Source: Thermodesulfobacteriota bacterium (GTDB lineage Bacteria; Desulfobacterota_D; UBA1144; Nemesobacterales; UBA2774). Taken from it: a DNA stretch of 61,626 nucleotides. The stretch lies in NCBI GenBank assembly GCA_021604765.1, contig BQJP01000015.1:1-61626 (forward strand), given 5' to 3'. Positions 16,809 to 26,287 of this stretch are shown here, piece after piece. Within the stretch, counting starts at the first letter, position 1, and each line of letters opens with the position of its first letter. The notes beneath the pieces are model-generated. The model was not told the DNA's origin. It saw nothing but the letters and a program-made list of their open reading frames with translations, and did no database searches. A program made the translations under genes and the position numbers.

Positions 16809-17512
16809 AATTTGAGCTCCTCTATGAATTTGCCAGACTTGAGTTCTTTTTCCGTGTGTCGTTCTGTAAATTTAATAAAGAGTTTTATATATTTTAGGAC
16901 TTTTTCAAGATTCGATTTCATTAAATCAGAATTGATTAAAAAATCTTTGTTAAAAATAAACCCGTTCTTCTTGTCACCCGCACATTTAAAACATACCGCT
17001 CCGCCTCCATTTATACTAAAGTATGAATCTCCCTCTATAGTTTCTTCGCACTTTGCGCATGTGTATATATTGGGTTCATAACCCGAAATTGAAAGTGCAT
17101 GAAGCTGAAAATGTAAAACTACGGGTAATGGACTTTCATCAGAATTCAGTTTGCTGAGACTGTCAATAAGCAATTCAAAAAGTTCTTCGTTTGGAGATTC
17201 TTTAGGTATTAAGACATCTGTAGTTTCTAGAATTAAATTGCCAAGTGAAAAGAGCTCGATATTCTGAGCAAATTCCGGAAATACTCGGATTGTTTCTGTA
17301 TCCTGAATTGACTTAAATTCCCTTCCGGTTTCTTTAAAACTAACGCTAAAATGCACAAAAGGTTCAAGCCGTGCTCCAAACCGTTTCATACTGTTCTTTG
17401 CGTTTCTAGCGATCCCGCTAATTTTACCCAAGTCTTTGGTAAATAGGTTTACTATATAGTCAGAGTCACGATATGGGAATTTACGTAGTAGCAGAGCTTC
17501 AGTGGAGTTCAT
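16805..17512 (-). CDS. recO: DNA repair protein RecO
   Basis: A 235-residue protein with an N-terminal OB-fold start (TEALLLRKFPYRDSD), RARNAK-like basic segment (IARNAKNSMKRFG) and a zinc-binding four-cysteine set at residues 152, 155, 174 and 177 in the C-terminal domain. RecO anneals SSB-coated strands and helps RecR load RecA; recR is at 52004-52609 in this window. Translationally coupled to argJ by a 4-base overlap. Confidence 0.92.
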   Translation of the reverse strand: MNSTEALLLRKFPYRDSDYIVNLFTKDLGKISGIARNAKNSMKRFGARLEPFVHFSVSFKETGREFKSIQDTETIRVFPEFAQNIELFSLGNLILETTDVLIPKESPNEELFELLIDSLSKLNSDESPLPVVLHFQLHALSISGYEPNIYTCAKCEETIEGDSYFSINGGGAVCFKCAGDKKNGFIFNKDFLINSDLMKSNLEKVLKYIKLFIKFTERHTEKELKSGKFIEELKL

Positions 17513-17554
17513 AGAATTGATATTATTCCTTAAAAGTAAAACTTTAGCTACAAA

Positions 17555-18055
17555 TCATTGTTCTGTGGAATGCTCTTTTTTCAGAGTACTTTTTATAAAA
17601 TTTCTGAGATCGAGCATCTGCTCGTATGCGAGTTTCTGACCGGTCAATGCGATTCCGTATGCGGACGCTAAAAGAATAACCGAGATCGGAACGAGCCAGA
17701 ATCCGTATGGATTGAGTTCCAGCCACCACTGACAAAGCCCGAGTACTAAGCCGGCAATTCCAATTAGAACTGCGAATCCGTAAAATGCTGCAAACATTGT
17801 CCAAAGTGCGGACCGTGGTCCCAGAGTACACCTTATTTCAGTACCTTTTTCTTTCCGCTCTATATCCAGACTTAACTCTGGCGACCAGAAGTGGCGATTT
17901 TCTTCACTAATAGATAGAACCACTAAGGGTTTTACAAACTTGCCCTCAAGACCAGAAGGCATGTTTTTTAGAGCTTCTCTTAGTTTGTTCAAGACGTCTT
18001 CTTTCTTTAGAGGTATCGAAAAAGTGTAGCGCGGTCGGATACGTACTTTATTCAT
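17555..18055 (-). CDS. Two-helix membrane protein of unknown function
   Basis: A 166-residue protein with a soluble N-terminal half (residues 1-80, beta-rich, basic RIRPRYTF start) followed by two adjacent hydrophobic helices (~86-110 and ~119-138) and a charged C-terminal tail. GPRSALWTMFAAFYGF at the start of the first helix looks conserved-family-like, but I cannot name the family. It sits between recO (43 bases away) and mgtE (24 bases) on the same strand. Confidence 0.65.
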   Translation of the reverse strand: MNKVRIRPRYTFSIPLKKEDVLNKLREALKNMPSGLEGKFVKPLVVLSISEENRHFWSPELSLDIERKEKGTEIRCTLGPRSALWTMFAAFYGFAVLIGIAGLVLGLCQWWLELNPYGFWLVPISVILLASAYGIALTGQKLAYEQMLDLRNFIKSTLKKEHSTEQ

Positions 18056-18078
18056 GACAAATATTATAAACTAGAAAA

Positions 18079-19431
18079 CTACAAAATCAGCATAGCGATA
18101 AATAGGTAGAATACTGAGCCGAAGATATCATTAAACATAGTAAGGAATGGCCCAGAAGCGGCAGCTGGGTCAAAATCAAGCTTGTGAAGAACAAGCGGGG
18201 CCGCCACGCCTATAAATGATGTAGCAAGAGTTGCAGAAACCATCGCGATAAATACTGCCAGAGCAAGCCTTGTTACTTCAGGCTGGTTATAGCTAATCAA
18301 AGCCCCTATTAGGGCTGCAATGATTCCACATATTAATCCCAAAGATAGTCCCACCTTCATTTCAGAAATAACTAACTTAAACATTTGCTTTACATTGATA
18401 GTTCCCATACCGAGACTTCTGATAATAATTGTAGTGGTTTGAAGCCCAACGTTTCCACCAGTTGCCATTATTGCGGGCATGAATGCGGCTAATATTGCGA
18501 CTTTCTCAAGCGTGGGCTGAAATGCGTATACAATAATGAATGCTATAAATAGTTCGCCTATAAGGGTTAGGAGAAGCCATGGAGCTCGTAGCAGTATTCT
18601 TGTCCTTGTGGGCGTATAAATTGGATGAAGGCTATCCCCGACACCGGCCATCTGAAACAAGTCCTCGGACGCCTCTTCGCTTAGAACATCTAATACATCG
18701 TCTGCTGTGATTCGACCTAGAAGTACTCCACTACTGTCGACCACAGGTAATGATAATATGTCATATTTCTGAAATATTTTAACAACCTCTTCCTGGTCAA
18801 TATATGGAGTTGTGGTGACTTCTATAGGTTCCATTATTGCTGTTACATTAGTGCTCGCTGTTGCAAGTATTAACTTGGTTAGTGAAATCTGACCTAAGAG
18901 CTTATCTTGATTATCTGTTACAAATACCAATTGAAAATCTTCAACCTCATCTGCTATTAATCTAATCCAGTTAATTGTATCTCGCACTGTTGAATTCTGA
19001 CTGACCTTCACAAGCTCAGTCTGCATAATACCGCCCGCTGTATCCTCAGGGTATTTTAGAAGCGGTTTAACATCTTTTGCTTCCTCAGGGTCCATCTTGT
19101 CAAGGACGCTTTGCGCAGTCTGTTCTGGTAGTTCCCCAAGTAAGTCTGCAGCATCGTCTGAATCCATTTCATCGGCGATATCTGCGATCTTGTCAGCGTC
19201 AAAATCTTCAAGAATGTCTTCTCTTTGCTCCGGATCTAGCTCTAGAATTACTTCTGATGCTGTTTCGTTATCTAGTGCTTCTAAAATTTTTGTATGATCA
19301 TCCGGGTCAAAATTCTGAAGTATAGAGGCTATTTCTGAAGGATGTACATTGGATAAAGCTTCCCTGATACTTTCGATATTTCCTTGTGATAAATCTTCGG
19401 AAATTCTTTGAGCAAGCTCAGGTTTTGACAT
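18079..19431 (-). CDS. mgtE: Magnesium transporter MgtE
   Basis: A 450-residue Mg2+ channel. The N-domain of HEAT-like acidic repeats occupies residues 1-130, with a run of xxDADKIADIADEMDSDDAADLL type sequence. A CBS pair follows at ~135-255. The C-terminal membrane domain has five helices, with the family signature ATGGNVGLQTTTII on the pore helix near residue 325. MgtE gates by Mg2+ binding between the N and CBS domains. The 97-base upstream gap is too short for a Mg2+ riboswitch and shows no such structure. Confidence 0.95.
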   Translation of the reverse strand: MSKPELAQRISEDLSQGNIESIREALSNVHPSEIASILQNFDPDDHTKILEALDNETASEVILELDPEQREDILEDFDADKIADIADEMDSDDAADLLGELPEQTAQSVLDKMDPEEAKDVKPLLKYPEDTAGGIMQTELVKVSQNSTVRDTINWIRLIADEVEDFQLVFVTDNQDKLLGQISLTKLILATASTNVTAIMEPIEVTTTPYIDQEEVVKIFQKYDILSLPVVDSSGVLLGRITADDVLDVLSEEASEDLFQMAGVGDSLHPIYTPTRTRILLRAPWLLLTLIGELFIAFIIVYAFQPTLEKVAILAAFMPAIMATGGNVGLQTTTIIIRSLGMGTINVKQMFKLVISEMKVGLSLGLICGIIAALIGALISYNQPEVTRLALAVFIAMVSATLATSFIGVAAPLVLHKLDFDPAAASGPFLTMFNDIFGSVFYLFIAMLIL

Positions 19432-19528
19432 GTTTAATTACCCCAAGTGAATTAGTTGGTTATTCTATAGAAGAACAAGTAAAAGTAAAGTAAATCAATT
19501 CATTATTAGGTAAAATCCAGAAACTCCT

Positions 19529-20371
19529 ATGAACACATTAAAGAACTACGCAAACTTTGTAAAATTCGAGCATACGCTCTTTTCATTGCCGCTTATTTTT
19601 GCCGGAACTTTTCTTGCAGCTAAGGGATTGCCCAGCTGGAAGCTACTGCTTTTGATAGTTCTTGCAGGAACTGGAGCAAGGACTGCTGCGTTAGCTATTA
19701 ATAGAATCTTGGACCGCCGGATAGATGCACTTAATCCCAGGACGGAAGATAGAGAGCTGCCGTCTGGAAAAGTGAGCTTAACTAAGGCTTATCTTATAAC
19801 GATACTAGGTCTTATTCTGTATTTTGTTTCCGCCTATTTGATCTGTGATTTGGTTCTCTATCTATCACCTATACCACTTGTTGTCTTTGTTCTCTATCCT
19901 CTTATGAAACGATTTACTCCGCTTTGTCATTTCGGAGTGGGTCTTGGTTTAGCACTAGCTCCTCTTGGTGGCTGGGTAGCAGTTACATGTTCGCTTGAGG
20001 GAATTCTGCCGGCGGTAGTACTTTCGTTATTTACCTTATGTTGGGTGTCTGGATTTGATATAATCTACGCTACTTTGGACGAAGAATTTGATAAAAGAGC
20101 CGGTGTATATTCGATGGTTTCAATTTATGGACGTGATATAGCCCTTAGAGTTTCAAGCGCACTTCACCAAGGAGCTTTTTTCTTCATCGCTTTTCTATAC
20201 TTCTTTCTATTCAAATCTATAGTCTCAGGCTTATTCTTAATTCTTATCGGAGTATTATTGTTTTTGGAACACAGAAAGGCCGAAAATGTTGATCTAGCGT
20301 TCTTTAAGATAAATATATTAGTGGGCATAGCAATCTTCCTTTTTGTGCTCTCTGGGATATACTTACCATAG
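19529..20371 (+). CDS. ubiA: UbiA-type polyprenyltransferase for menaquinone synthesis
   Basis: A 280-residue membrane protein with about eight helices. The first aspartate motif is NRILDRRID (residues 58-66, the UbiA NxxxDxxxD pattern). The second is DIIYATLDEEFD near residue 175. These bind Mg2+-polyprenyl diphosphate. It is immediately followed by UbiX-, UbiD-like and mqnE genes, so the acceptor is probably 1,4-dihydroxy-6-naphthoate (the MqnP step), not 4-hydroxybenzoate. That assignment is from context. Confidence 0.9.
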   Translation: MNTLKNYANFVKFEHTLFSLPLIFAGTFLAAKGLPSWKLLLLIVLAGTGARTAALAINRILDRRIDALNPRTEDRELPSGKVSLTKAYLITILGLILYFVSAYLICDLVLYLSPIPLVVFVLYPLMKRFTPLCHFGVGLGLALAPLGGWVAVTCSLEGILPAVVLSLFTLCWVSGFDIIYATLDEEFDKRAGVYSMVSIYGRDIALRVSSALHQGAFFFIAFLYFFLFKSIVSGLFLILIGVLLFLEHRKAENVDLAFFKINILVGIAIFLFVLSGIYLP

Positions 20372-20373
20372 TT

Positions 20374-20925
20374 ATGAGAACAATTGTAGGGTTTACAGGG
20401 GCTTCAGGGGTTGCATATGGTGTAGATTTTCTGCGCAGGTGCCCGGGTCATAAGTATCTAATTGCGAGCAAATGGGGAAGGAGAGTTTTGCACGATGAAT
20501 TAGGTCTTAAGGCTGAGGAGTTGCGTCCATGGGTCGATGATATATATAACGATAATGACTTAGGGGCGCCGTTTTCTTCAGGAAGCAATCACTTTGATAC
20601 CTTGGTGATTGTTCCTTGTTCAATCTCTACACTTGCAAAGATTGCAAATGGAATAGCAGACACTTTAATAACCCGGATTGCTCAGGTAGCTCTTAAAGAG
20701 AGAAGACGACTCATTATTGCGTTAAGAGAGACTCCTTTAAGCTCTATTGCACTTGAAAATGCTTTAAAGCTTTCCAAAGAAGGGGTTATTATTACTCCTA
20801 TATGTCCTCCTCATTACATGGGTGCCGAGAGTGTAGATACGCTAATAGAAGGATATGTTGATAAAGTTTTAAATCTTGTTGGAGTTGATACCGGAAATGG
20901 CTGGAGACAACAAGACTTGGAGTAA
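20374..20925 (+). CDS. ubiX: UbiX-type flavin prenyltransferase
   Basis: A 183-residue flavoprotein. The N-terminal GFTGASG and the segments VIVPCSISTLAKIANGIAD and RRLIIALRETPLSSI are diagnostic of UbiX/PAD1, which makes prenylated FMN for UbiD decarboxylases. It starts 2 bases after the ubiA stop and precedes the UbiD-like gene. It serves the menaquinone decarboxylation step here. Confidence 0.94.
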   Translation: MRTIVGFTGASGVAYGVDFLRRCPGHKYLIASKWGRRVLHDELGLKAEELRPWVDDIYNDNDLGAPFSSGSNHFDTLVIVPCSISTLAKIANGIADTLITRIAQVALKERRRLIIALRETPLSSIALENALKLSKEGVIITPICPPHYMGAESVDTLIEGYVDKVLNLVGVDTGNGWRQQDLE

Positions 20926-21038
20926 ATGCCCCAAAATATAATATCTTCGAATTATTTCCACGATAATACTAAAGTGCATTGATAGTAATTAGATCTAGAT
21001 TCGCTCCTGAATTCACCTTTAATATTAGGGACTAAATA

Positions 21039-22814
21039 ATGGCTAAAAAGCAGTTTTACGATCTTAGAGAATTCATAACATACTTAGAAAAAATTGGCGA
21101 TGTTAAACATATCAAAGCCGAAGTTGATCCCGATTTAGAGATTGCCGAAATTGCTGACAGAACTGTTAAAGAGGGCGGACCGGCACTAATTTTCGAGAAT
21201 GTAAAGGGCGCTTCCTTTCCACTAGCTATAAATTTGTTCGGTACTGAAGAAAGAGTCGAATTAGCGCTTGGCAGAAAACCTAGAGACGTTGGGGAAGAAT
21301 TAGTAGATTTATTTCATAAACTAAATCCACCTTCACTAAAATCATTTTTTTCAGTTTTGCCAAAAGCATATGATCTTCTATCCATGAGGACCAAGAAGGC
21401 TAAATGGGGATTCTCTCAAGAAATTGAAGAACGACCAGATTTAACCAAGCTTCCGATAATCAAATGCTGGCCTCTGGATGGCGGCCGTTTCGTAACGCTT
21501 GGCTTGGTCTTGACGCAGGACCCTATCACAAACAAACGAAATCTTGGAATATATAGAATGCAGGTCTATGATGAAAAGACCACCGGTATGCACTGGCATG
21601 CTCATAAGGGTGGGGCAGCTCACTATCATGAAGCTGCAAAACTGGGAAAAGACTTAGATGTTGCGGTTGTTCTTGGTGGCGATCCCAAGATGATTTTCTC
21701 CGCTATTGCACCACTTCCTGAGGGAATGGACGAACTAGCTTTCGCGAGTTTTTTAAGAGGAAAGCCTATACCAATGGTTCCTGCAAAAAGCATTGGCTTA
21801 ACAGTACCAGGAAATGCGGAGTTCGTTATTGAGGGCACCGTTCCTCAAGATGTACTTAGAGAGGAAGGTCCTTTTGGGGATCACTTTGGTCACTACTCCA
21901 TGGAAGCAGATTTTCCAATATTTAACTTAAGCCGAATTACTCACCGTATTAATCCAATTTTCCCAGCCACAATTGTTGGTAAACCCCCAATGGAAGATGT
22001 TTTCTTGGGAATGGCCGCAGGTGATATGTTCTCCCCACTAACTCGTATAATTCACCCTGAAGTAAGAGATATGTGGGCTTATCCTGAAGCAGGTTTTCAT
22101 AACTTGCTAGTTGTATCTGTGGATGAGCGATATCCTAAAAATGGTATTAAAGCAATGCTTGCGCTTTGGGGAACTGGGCAGCTAGTTCTTACAAAAGTGA
22201 TGATAATTGTTTCAAGTGATGTAAACCCCAGAGACTGGGACGCTGTGTTAAGGGAAATTGGAAATAACTTTGAACCTAATGAAGATTTTCTTATGATTCC
22301 GTGGGCGCCTTTGGACACTCTCGATTTTACTAGCGGCAAGTTCAATGTCGGTAGTAAAATGGGTATAAATGCTGTAAGAAAGCCTAGTATCGGAAGAAAG
22401 AAAAAACCGGTTCCAACAAAAGTTCCCGACCCAAGATCAAAGCATAAAGAGATTATAGATTGGAAACTTTTGCCAGGCGGGATTCTGGCAATAAAGCTCG
22501 ATCAAAAACCTAAAGAGATGATAAAGAAGCTCTTTAAAACAAAAGGCTATGAAGGTGTTCGTATTATTGCAATAGTCAGCCCTGATATTGATGTTCACAA
22601 TACGACTGAATTAATATGGGGTATATTTACACGCTTTGATCCTTATCTGGATGTGATTTTTGAACACACGGAGCTTAAAGGCTCTGCCGTTGTTTACGGC
22701 GGAAGGATGGGGATAGATGCAACAACAAAAAGCTGGTATCCTAAGGTGATCGAAATGTCCGAGGATATCAAGGAGATGGTTACAGATAGATGGAAAGAAT
22801 ACTGGCAGACGTAG
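21039..22814 (+). CDS. ubiD: UbiD-family menaquinone biosynthesis decarboxylase
   Basis: A 591-residue prenyl-FMN-dependent decarboxylase. Family marks include IYRMQVYDEKTTGMHWHAHKG near residue 170 and EEGPFGDHFGHYS near residue 275 (E-x-D pattern of the catalytic Glu-Arg-Glu region). This length and motif set resemble the futalosine-pathway UbiD-like protein (SCO4490 type), removing the ring carboxylate of the prenylated naphthoate. The 113-base gap before it has no clear element. Its 3' end overlaps mqnE by 25 bases. Confidence 0.93.
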   Translation: MAKKQFYDLREFITYLEKIGDVKHIKAEVDPDLEIAEIADRTVKEGGPALIFENVKGASFPLAINLFGTEERVELALGRKPRDVGEELVDLFHKLNPPSLKSFFSVLPKAYDLLSMRTKKAKWGFSQEIEERPDLTKLPIIKCWPLDGGRFVTLGLVLTQDPITNKRNLGIYRMQVYDEKTTGMHWHAHKGGAAHYHEAAKLGKDLDVAVVLGGDPKMIFSAIAPLPEGMDELAFASFLRGKPIPMVPAKSIGLTVPGNAEFVIEGTVPQDVLREEGPFGDHFGHYSMEADFPIFNLSRITHRINPIFPATIVGKPPMEDVFLGMAAGDMFSPLTRIIHPEVRDMWAYPEAGFHNLLVVSVDERYPKNGIKAMLALWGTGQLVLTKVMIIVSSDVNPRDWDAVLREIGNNFEPNEDFLMIPWAPLDTLDFTSGKFNVGSKMGINAVRKPSIGRKKKPVPTKVPDPRSKHKEIIDWKLLPGGILAIKLDQKPKEMIKKLFKTKGYEGVRIIAIVSPDIDVHNTTELIWGIFTRFDPYLDVIFEHTELKGSAVVYGGRMGIDATTKSWYPKVIEMSEDIKEMVTDRWKEYWQT

Positions 22815-23899
22815 AAAAACTTTGTTTTGATAAAGAACTTTTCCCAATAATAGATAAAGTAGAAAAAGGCGAGAGGCTAACTTTTGAAGATGGTATGACT
22901 GTAATGGGTACTGAGGATTTAAATACCGTTGGTATGCTTGCAGATTACGTAAAACGTCAAAGGGCAGGGGATAAAGTGTATTTTGTTGTTAACAGGCATG
23001 TTAACCCTTCCAATATTTGCGCTATCTCATGCAGGTTTTGCGCTTTTGGAGTAACTAAGAAATCTGCCAATGCTTATGAGCTTTCGCATGAGCAAATCTT
23101 ATCCATGCTAAGTGATGATATCAGAGAAGTTCATATTGTAGGTGGACTTCATCCCGATTGGAATTTCCAAAACTACTTAGACATTATCAAACTCGTAAAG
23201 GACAATTATCCTGAAACGCATGTAAAAGCTTTTACAGCTGTAGAGATCGACTGGTTTACAGAACTTACAGGTAAGAACATAGATTACGTTCTAGAAACAC
23301 TTAGAGAAAACGGACTTGACGCTTTAACTGGTGGAGGAGCAGAAATACTTCACCCTGATATTCGCAAAAAGATTTGTGCCCCTAAGACAATTGCTACAAG
23401 ATGGGAAGAGATACACGGTATTGCTCACCGTCTTGGAATTCCCACAAATGCAACAATTCTTTACGGACATATAGAAGAACCATTTCATGTTGTTGATCAT
23501 CTAGATAGGTTAAGAAGAGTTGAAGATGAATCACCTGGATTTTTTGCTTTTATACCGGTTCTTTTCCAACCGGAAAACACCGGTATGAAAAAAGACGTAA
23601 AATTCTTTGCGGGTTCATATGATCTTAAGGTTCATGCTCTTGCAAGACTCTTTTTAGATAACTTCCCGCATATTAAATCCTACTGGATTACATTAGGCGA
23701 GAAGATGGCTCAAGTAGCTCTTCACTACGGATGCAGTGATGCCGATGGCACAATTATGAAAGAGAAAATTATTCATGATGCTGGCGCTCCTTCAGAATTA
23801 GGCCATACTCGTGATTTTATGATTAATATGATTAAGAACGCTGGTTTCATTCCTGTAGAAAGAGACGCTCTCTATAACGAAATCCAAGTATATAATTAA
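22790..23899 (+). CDS. mqnE: Aminofutalosine synthase MqnE (radical SAM)
   Basis: A 369-residue radical SAM enzyme with the cluster motif C77-x3-C81-x2-C84 (ICAISCRFCAFG). The C-terminus (IPVERDALYNEI) is typical of MqnE, as is the GGLHPDW segment near residue 121. MqnE joins 3-[(1-carboxyvinyl)oxy]benzoate and SAM to aminofutalosine, an early step of the futalosine pathway. MqnC has a different C-terminus. The coding region begins within the end of the UbiD-like gene (25-base overlap), so both are in one operon. mqnA, mqnB, mqnC and mqnD are not in the window. Confidence 0.93.
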   Translation: MERILADVEKLCFDKELFPIIDKVEKGERLTFEDGMTVMGTEDLNTVGMLADYVKRQRAGDKVYFVVNRHVNPSNICAISCRFCAFGVTKKSANAYELSHEQILSMLSDDIREVHIVGGLHPDWNFQNYLDIIKLVKDNYPETHVKAFTAVEIDWFTELTGKNIDYVLETLRENGLDALTGGGAEILHPDIRKKICAPKTIATRWEEIHGIAHRLGIPTNATILYGHIEEPFHVVDHLDRLRRVEDESPGFFAFIPVLFQPENTGMKKDVKFFAGSYDLKVHALARLFLDNFPHIKSYWITLGEKMAQVALHYGCSDADGTIMKEKIIHDAGAPSELGHTRDFMINMIKNAGFIPVERDALYNEIQVYN

Positions 23900-23913
23900 T
23901 CTGAGTTGGATAT

Positions 23914-24675
23914 TTAGTTCTTCAGTTTATAACCCGTCTTAAATATCCACCAGACTATTCCAATACAAATGACTAAGAATAAAACTGTCATACCAAAACT
24001 GACAACTACATTTACATCCGCAACTCCATAGAAGCTCCATCTGAAACAACTAACCAGATATACAACGGGATTAAAGAGTGTGATTGTCTGCCATATGGGT
24101 GGAAGCATCTTGATTGAATAAAATGTACCACCAAGAAAGGTCAGCGGCGTTACTATCATAAGAGGTATGATCTGTAACTTCTCAAATCCATCTGCCCAAA
24201 TACCAATTATAAATCCAAACAAACTGAAAGTAATAGCAGTAAGAATTAGAAATCCGAACATCCAGAAAGGGTGCTCGATGTCATAAGGTACAAACAACCT
24301 TGCTGTTACTAGAATTAAAACTCCTAGAATTACTGATTTAGTAGCAGCAGCACCCACATAACCGATTAAAATCTCAATATATGAAACGGGGGCAGACAGG
24401 ACTTCAAAGATTGTTCCAGAGAACTTTGGCAAATATATACCAAACGATGCATTTGAGATGCTTTCTGTCATCAGGGACAACATTATAAGACCCGGGATTA
24501 TAAACGCACCATAATTCACTCCCTCAATCTCTCCCATTCTTGATCCAATGGCAGCTCCAAACACTACGAAATATAGTGAAGTAGATATTATAGGAGATGC
24601 TATGCTCTGCATCAGAGTTCGCCATGTGCGAGCCATTTCAAACTTATAAATTGCTTTTATTGCATATATATTCAT
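23914..24675 (-). CDS. ABC-2 type exporter permease
   Basis: A 253-residue membrane protein with about six helices and an N-terminal amphipathic segment ([15 protein letters not shown]). [22 protein letters not shown]-like sequence in the middle and [14 protein letters not shown] near residue 180 are typical of ABC-2 permeases (DrrB/NodJ type). It overlaps the ATPase gene by 4 bases, forming a two-gene exporter. The substrate is unknown. Confidence 0.9.
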   Translation of the reverse strand: MNIYAIKAIYKFEMARTWRTLMQSIASPIISTSLYFVVFGAAIGSRMGEIEGVNYGAFIIPGLIMLSLMTESISNASFGIYLPKFSGTIFEVLSAPVSYIEILIGYVGAAATKSVILGVLILVTARLFVPYDIEHPFWMFGFLILTAITFSLFGFIIGIWADGFEKLQIIPLMIVTPLTFLGGTFYSIKMLPPIWQTITLFNPVVYLVSCFRWSFYGVADVNVVVSFGMTVLFLVICIGIVWWIFKTGYKLKN

Positions 24676-25598
24676 TTCTTTTTAGTCACCAGGCTGACAA
24701 ATATTTCTTCTAATGTACTTTCCCTAGTATGGAGGTCTCTGAAGTCTATTCCATGCTCACTCAGATTTTTAAGTAGTACTGTAATCCCAGTTTCATCACT
24801 TCGTGTGTCGTATGTATAAACCAGTTCTTTCCCATCTGAAGACAATCTAAGCGGATGTTTCGAGAGCGTTTCAGGAATAGCTTCCAAGGAATGAAGGAGC
24901 TCAAGTCTTATCTGTTTCTTTCCTAGTTTTTGCATTAACTGAGCTTTCTCTTCAACCAATACTATTTCACCATGATTAATAACACCTACACGGTCAGCCA
25001 TTTCTTCAGCTTCTTCAATGTAGTGGGTCGTGAGAATTATAGTTACTCCATCCTCTCTTAGTTTCCTAACCATTTCCCACATATCACGTCTGAGTTCTAC
25101 ATCGACTCCTGCACTTGGTTCATCGAGAAATAGTATCTTGGGTTCATGTGATAAAGCCTTTGCAATCAGTACGCGTCGTTTCATGCCACCTGAAAGTGTT
25201 ATGATTTTAGCATCTTTTTTCTCCCAAAGTGAAAGATCGCGCAGCACTTTCTCTATATAATCAGGGTTGGGCGGTTTTCCAAAAAGACCTCTACTAAAGT
25301 TCATGGTAGCAATAACTGATTCGAATACATCAGTAGTTAATTCTTGTGGGACCAGACCTATCTTGGTTCTTGCTGCTCTGTAATCGGAAAGGATATCGTG
25401 TCCATCTGCAAGTACAGTTCCTTCAGTGGGGTTTACGATTCCACAGATGATGCTTATAAGAGTAGTCTTTCCTGCTCCGTTTGGACCCAACAGAGCAAAG
25501 ATCTCTCCCTCATGTATTTCAAGGTTGATATTGCTTAGTGCCTTAAGCCCTGAGGCATAGGTTTTGTTTAGATTCTGGACTGAAATTATAGGTTGCAA
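24672..25598 (-). CDS. ABC exporter ATP-binding protein
   Basis: A 308-residue ABC ATPase. Walker A is GPNGAGKTT (residues 38-46), the signature is LSGGMKRR near residue 140, Walker B is [12 protein letters not shown] near residue 160, and the H-loop is [10 protein letters not shown] near residue 195. A ~90-residue C-terminal extension ([16 protein letters not shown]...) is typical of DrrA/CcmA-type exporters. It pairs with the ABC-2 permease downstream. Confidence 0.93.
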   Translation of the reverse strand: MQPIISVQNLNKTYASGLKALSNINLEIHEGEIFALLGPNGAGKTTLISIICGIVNPTEGTVLADGHDILSDYRAARTKIGLVPQELTTDVFESVIATMNFSRGLFGKPPNPDYIEKVLRDLSLWEKKDAKIITLSGGMKRRVLIAKALSHEPKILFLDEPSAGVDVELRRDMWEMVRKLREDGVTIILTTHYIEEAEEMADRVGVINHGEIVLVEEKAQLMQKLGKKQIRLELLHSLEAIPETLSKHPLRLSSDGKELVYTYDTRSDETGITVLLKNLSEHGIDFRDLHTRESTLEEIFVSLVTKKK

Positions 25599-25753
25599 TC
25601 TTTTTCCCCTAGCTCTAAAAATTTTATAGTATATCTGATATTTAAACTTTCACTTATTAGATAGTAATTCTCAGAAGTTTGCTTCTAAATAAGTTTCCAT
25701 TTTATTGATAATATGAATTTCCGATTTTGGTCAAGTTTCGCAGTAAAATATCA

Positions 25754-25781
25754 TTGACTCGGAACATTTAATACTTATACT
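25754..25781 (+). promoter_or_regulatory. Promoter of the cysteine-rich secreted protein
   Basis: TTGACT (25754-25759) and TATACT (25776-25781) are separated by 16 bases. The -10 ends 20 bases before the ATG at 25802, giving a very short leader that holds little more than the ribosome site. The upstream part of the gap (25599-25753) shows no gene. Confidence 0.55.
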
Positions 25782-25793
25782 CCTAAATAGGAG
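25780..25793. promoter_or_regulatory. Palindrome overlapping the -10 end and Shine-Dalgarno
   Basis: CTCCTAAATAGGAG is a perfect inverted repeat (6-base arms, 2-base centre). Its left arm begins inside the -10 box and its right arm is the GGAG of the ribosome site. Because transcription should begin at about 25788, the left arm would not be in the RNA, so a DNA operator is more plausible than an RNA hairpin. Confidence 0.4.
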
Positions 25794-25801
25794 GAAGTAA
25801 A

Positions 25802-26110
25802 ATGACAAACTTAATGAAAGCACTAATATTAAACGCTGTTTTAATAGTGTTATTAGCAGGTGGTTTTGTTTACGTAAATAACGTGCAAGCCGAGTCTACT
25901 CAGCCACAGGTTGTTACATTTGTTGACTTTGATTTCAATGCTTTTCCTGCTTCCGGGATAGGTATAGAGGTAGCTCAAAATACTTGCGGTAGTGAAACTT
26001 GTACGGATAATCAGTGTTGCTGCCTAAATATTGATAATGGTAACCAGTGCTGCAGGGATAAAGTTGAAGATAATTGCGTCGAATCCTGCAAAAAAAGCAA
26101 GCCTTGTTAG
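25802..26110 (+). CDS. Small exported cysteine-rich protein
   Basis: A 102-residue protein with a signal peptide (hydrophobic residues 7-26, likely cleavage after VQA at 30). The mature C-terminal part carries ten cysteines between residues 62 and 102, at 62, 67, 72, 73, 74, 83, 84, 92, 96 and 102, with a CCC triplet and a CC pair. The middle is acidic and aromatic. Such density suggests a disulfide knot or a metal-binding mini-domain outside the cytoplasm. Ribosome site GGAGG 7 bases before ATG is excellent. I do not recognise a family. Confidence 0.75.
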   Translation: MTNLMKALILNAVLIVLLAGGFVYVNNVQAESTQPQVVTFVDFDFNAFPASGIGIEVAQNTCGSETCTDNQCCCLNIDNGNQCCRDKVEDNCVESCKKSKPC

Positions 26111-26202
26111 TGGGTTATAAAGCAAACTGATCATGAGGTATTAAGTTTTTATTAATTCCATCTGAATACTGGGTTAATTTTCACAAATTTTAAGAAAAGC
26201 TC

Positions 26203-26230
26203 TTGAAATGGGGAAATTTGTGCTTATCAT
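26203..26230 (+). promoter_or_regulatory. Possible promoter for the 94-residue protein
   Basis: TTGAAA (26203-26208) and TATCAT (26225-26230), 16 bases apart, lie 58 bases before the start codon at 26288. Similar in style to the other AT-rich promoters here. Confidence 0.35.
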
Positions 26231-26287
26231 ATCAGTGCGTTAGGAAAATGGGTTTTTTAAACACAAAAGGGGAGAGTACAAAAAATT

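Noticed and set aside
19432-19528. Mg2+ riboswitch upstream of mgtE
   Set aside because: The 97-base gap is too short and shows no M-box-like stems.
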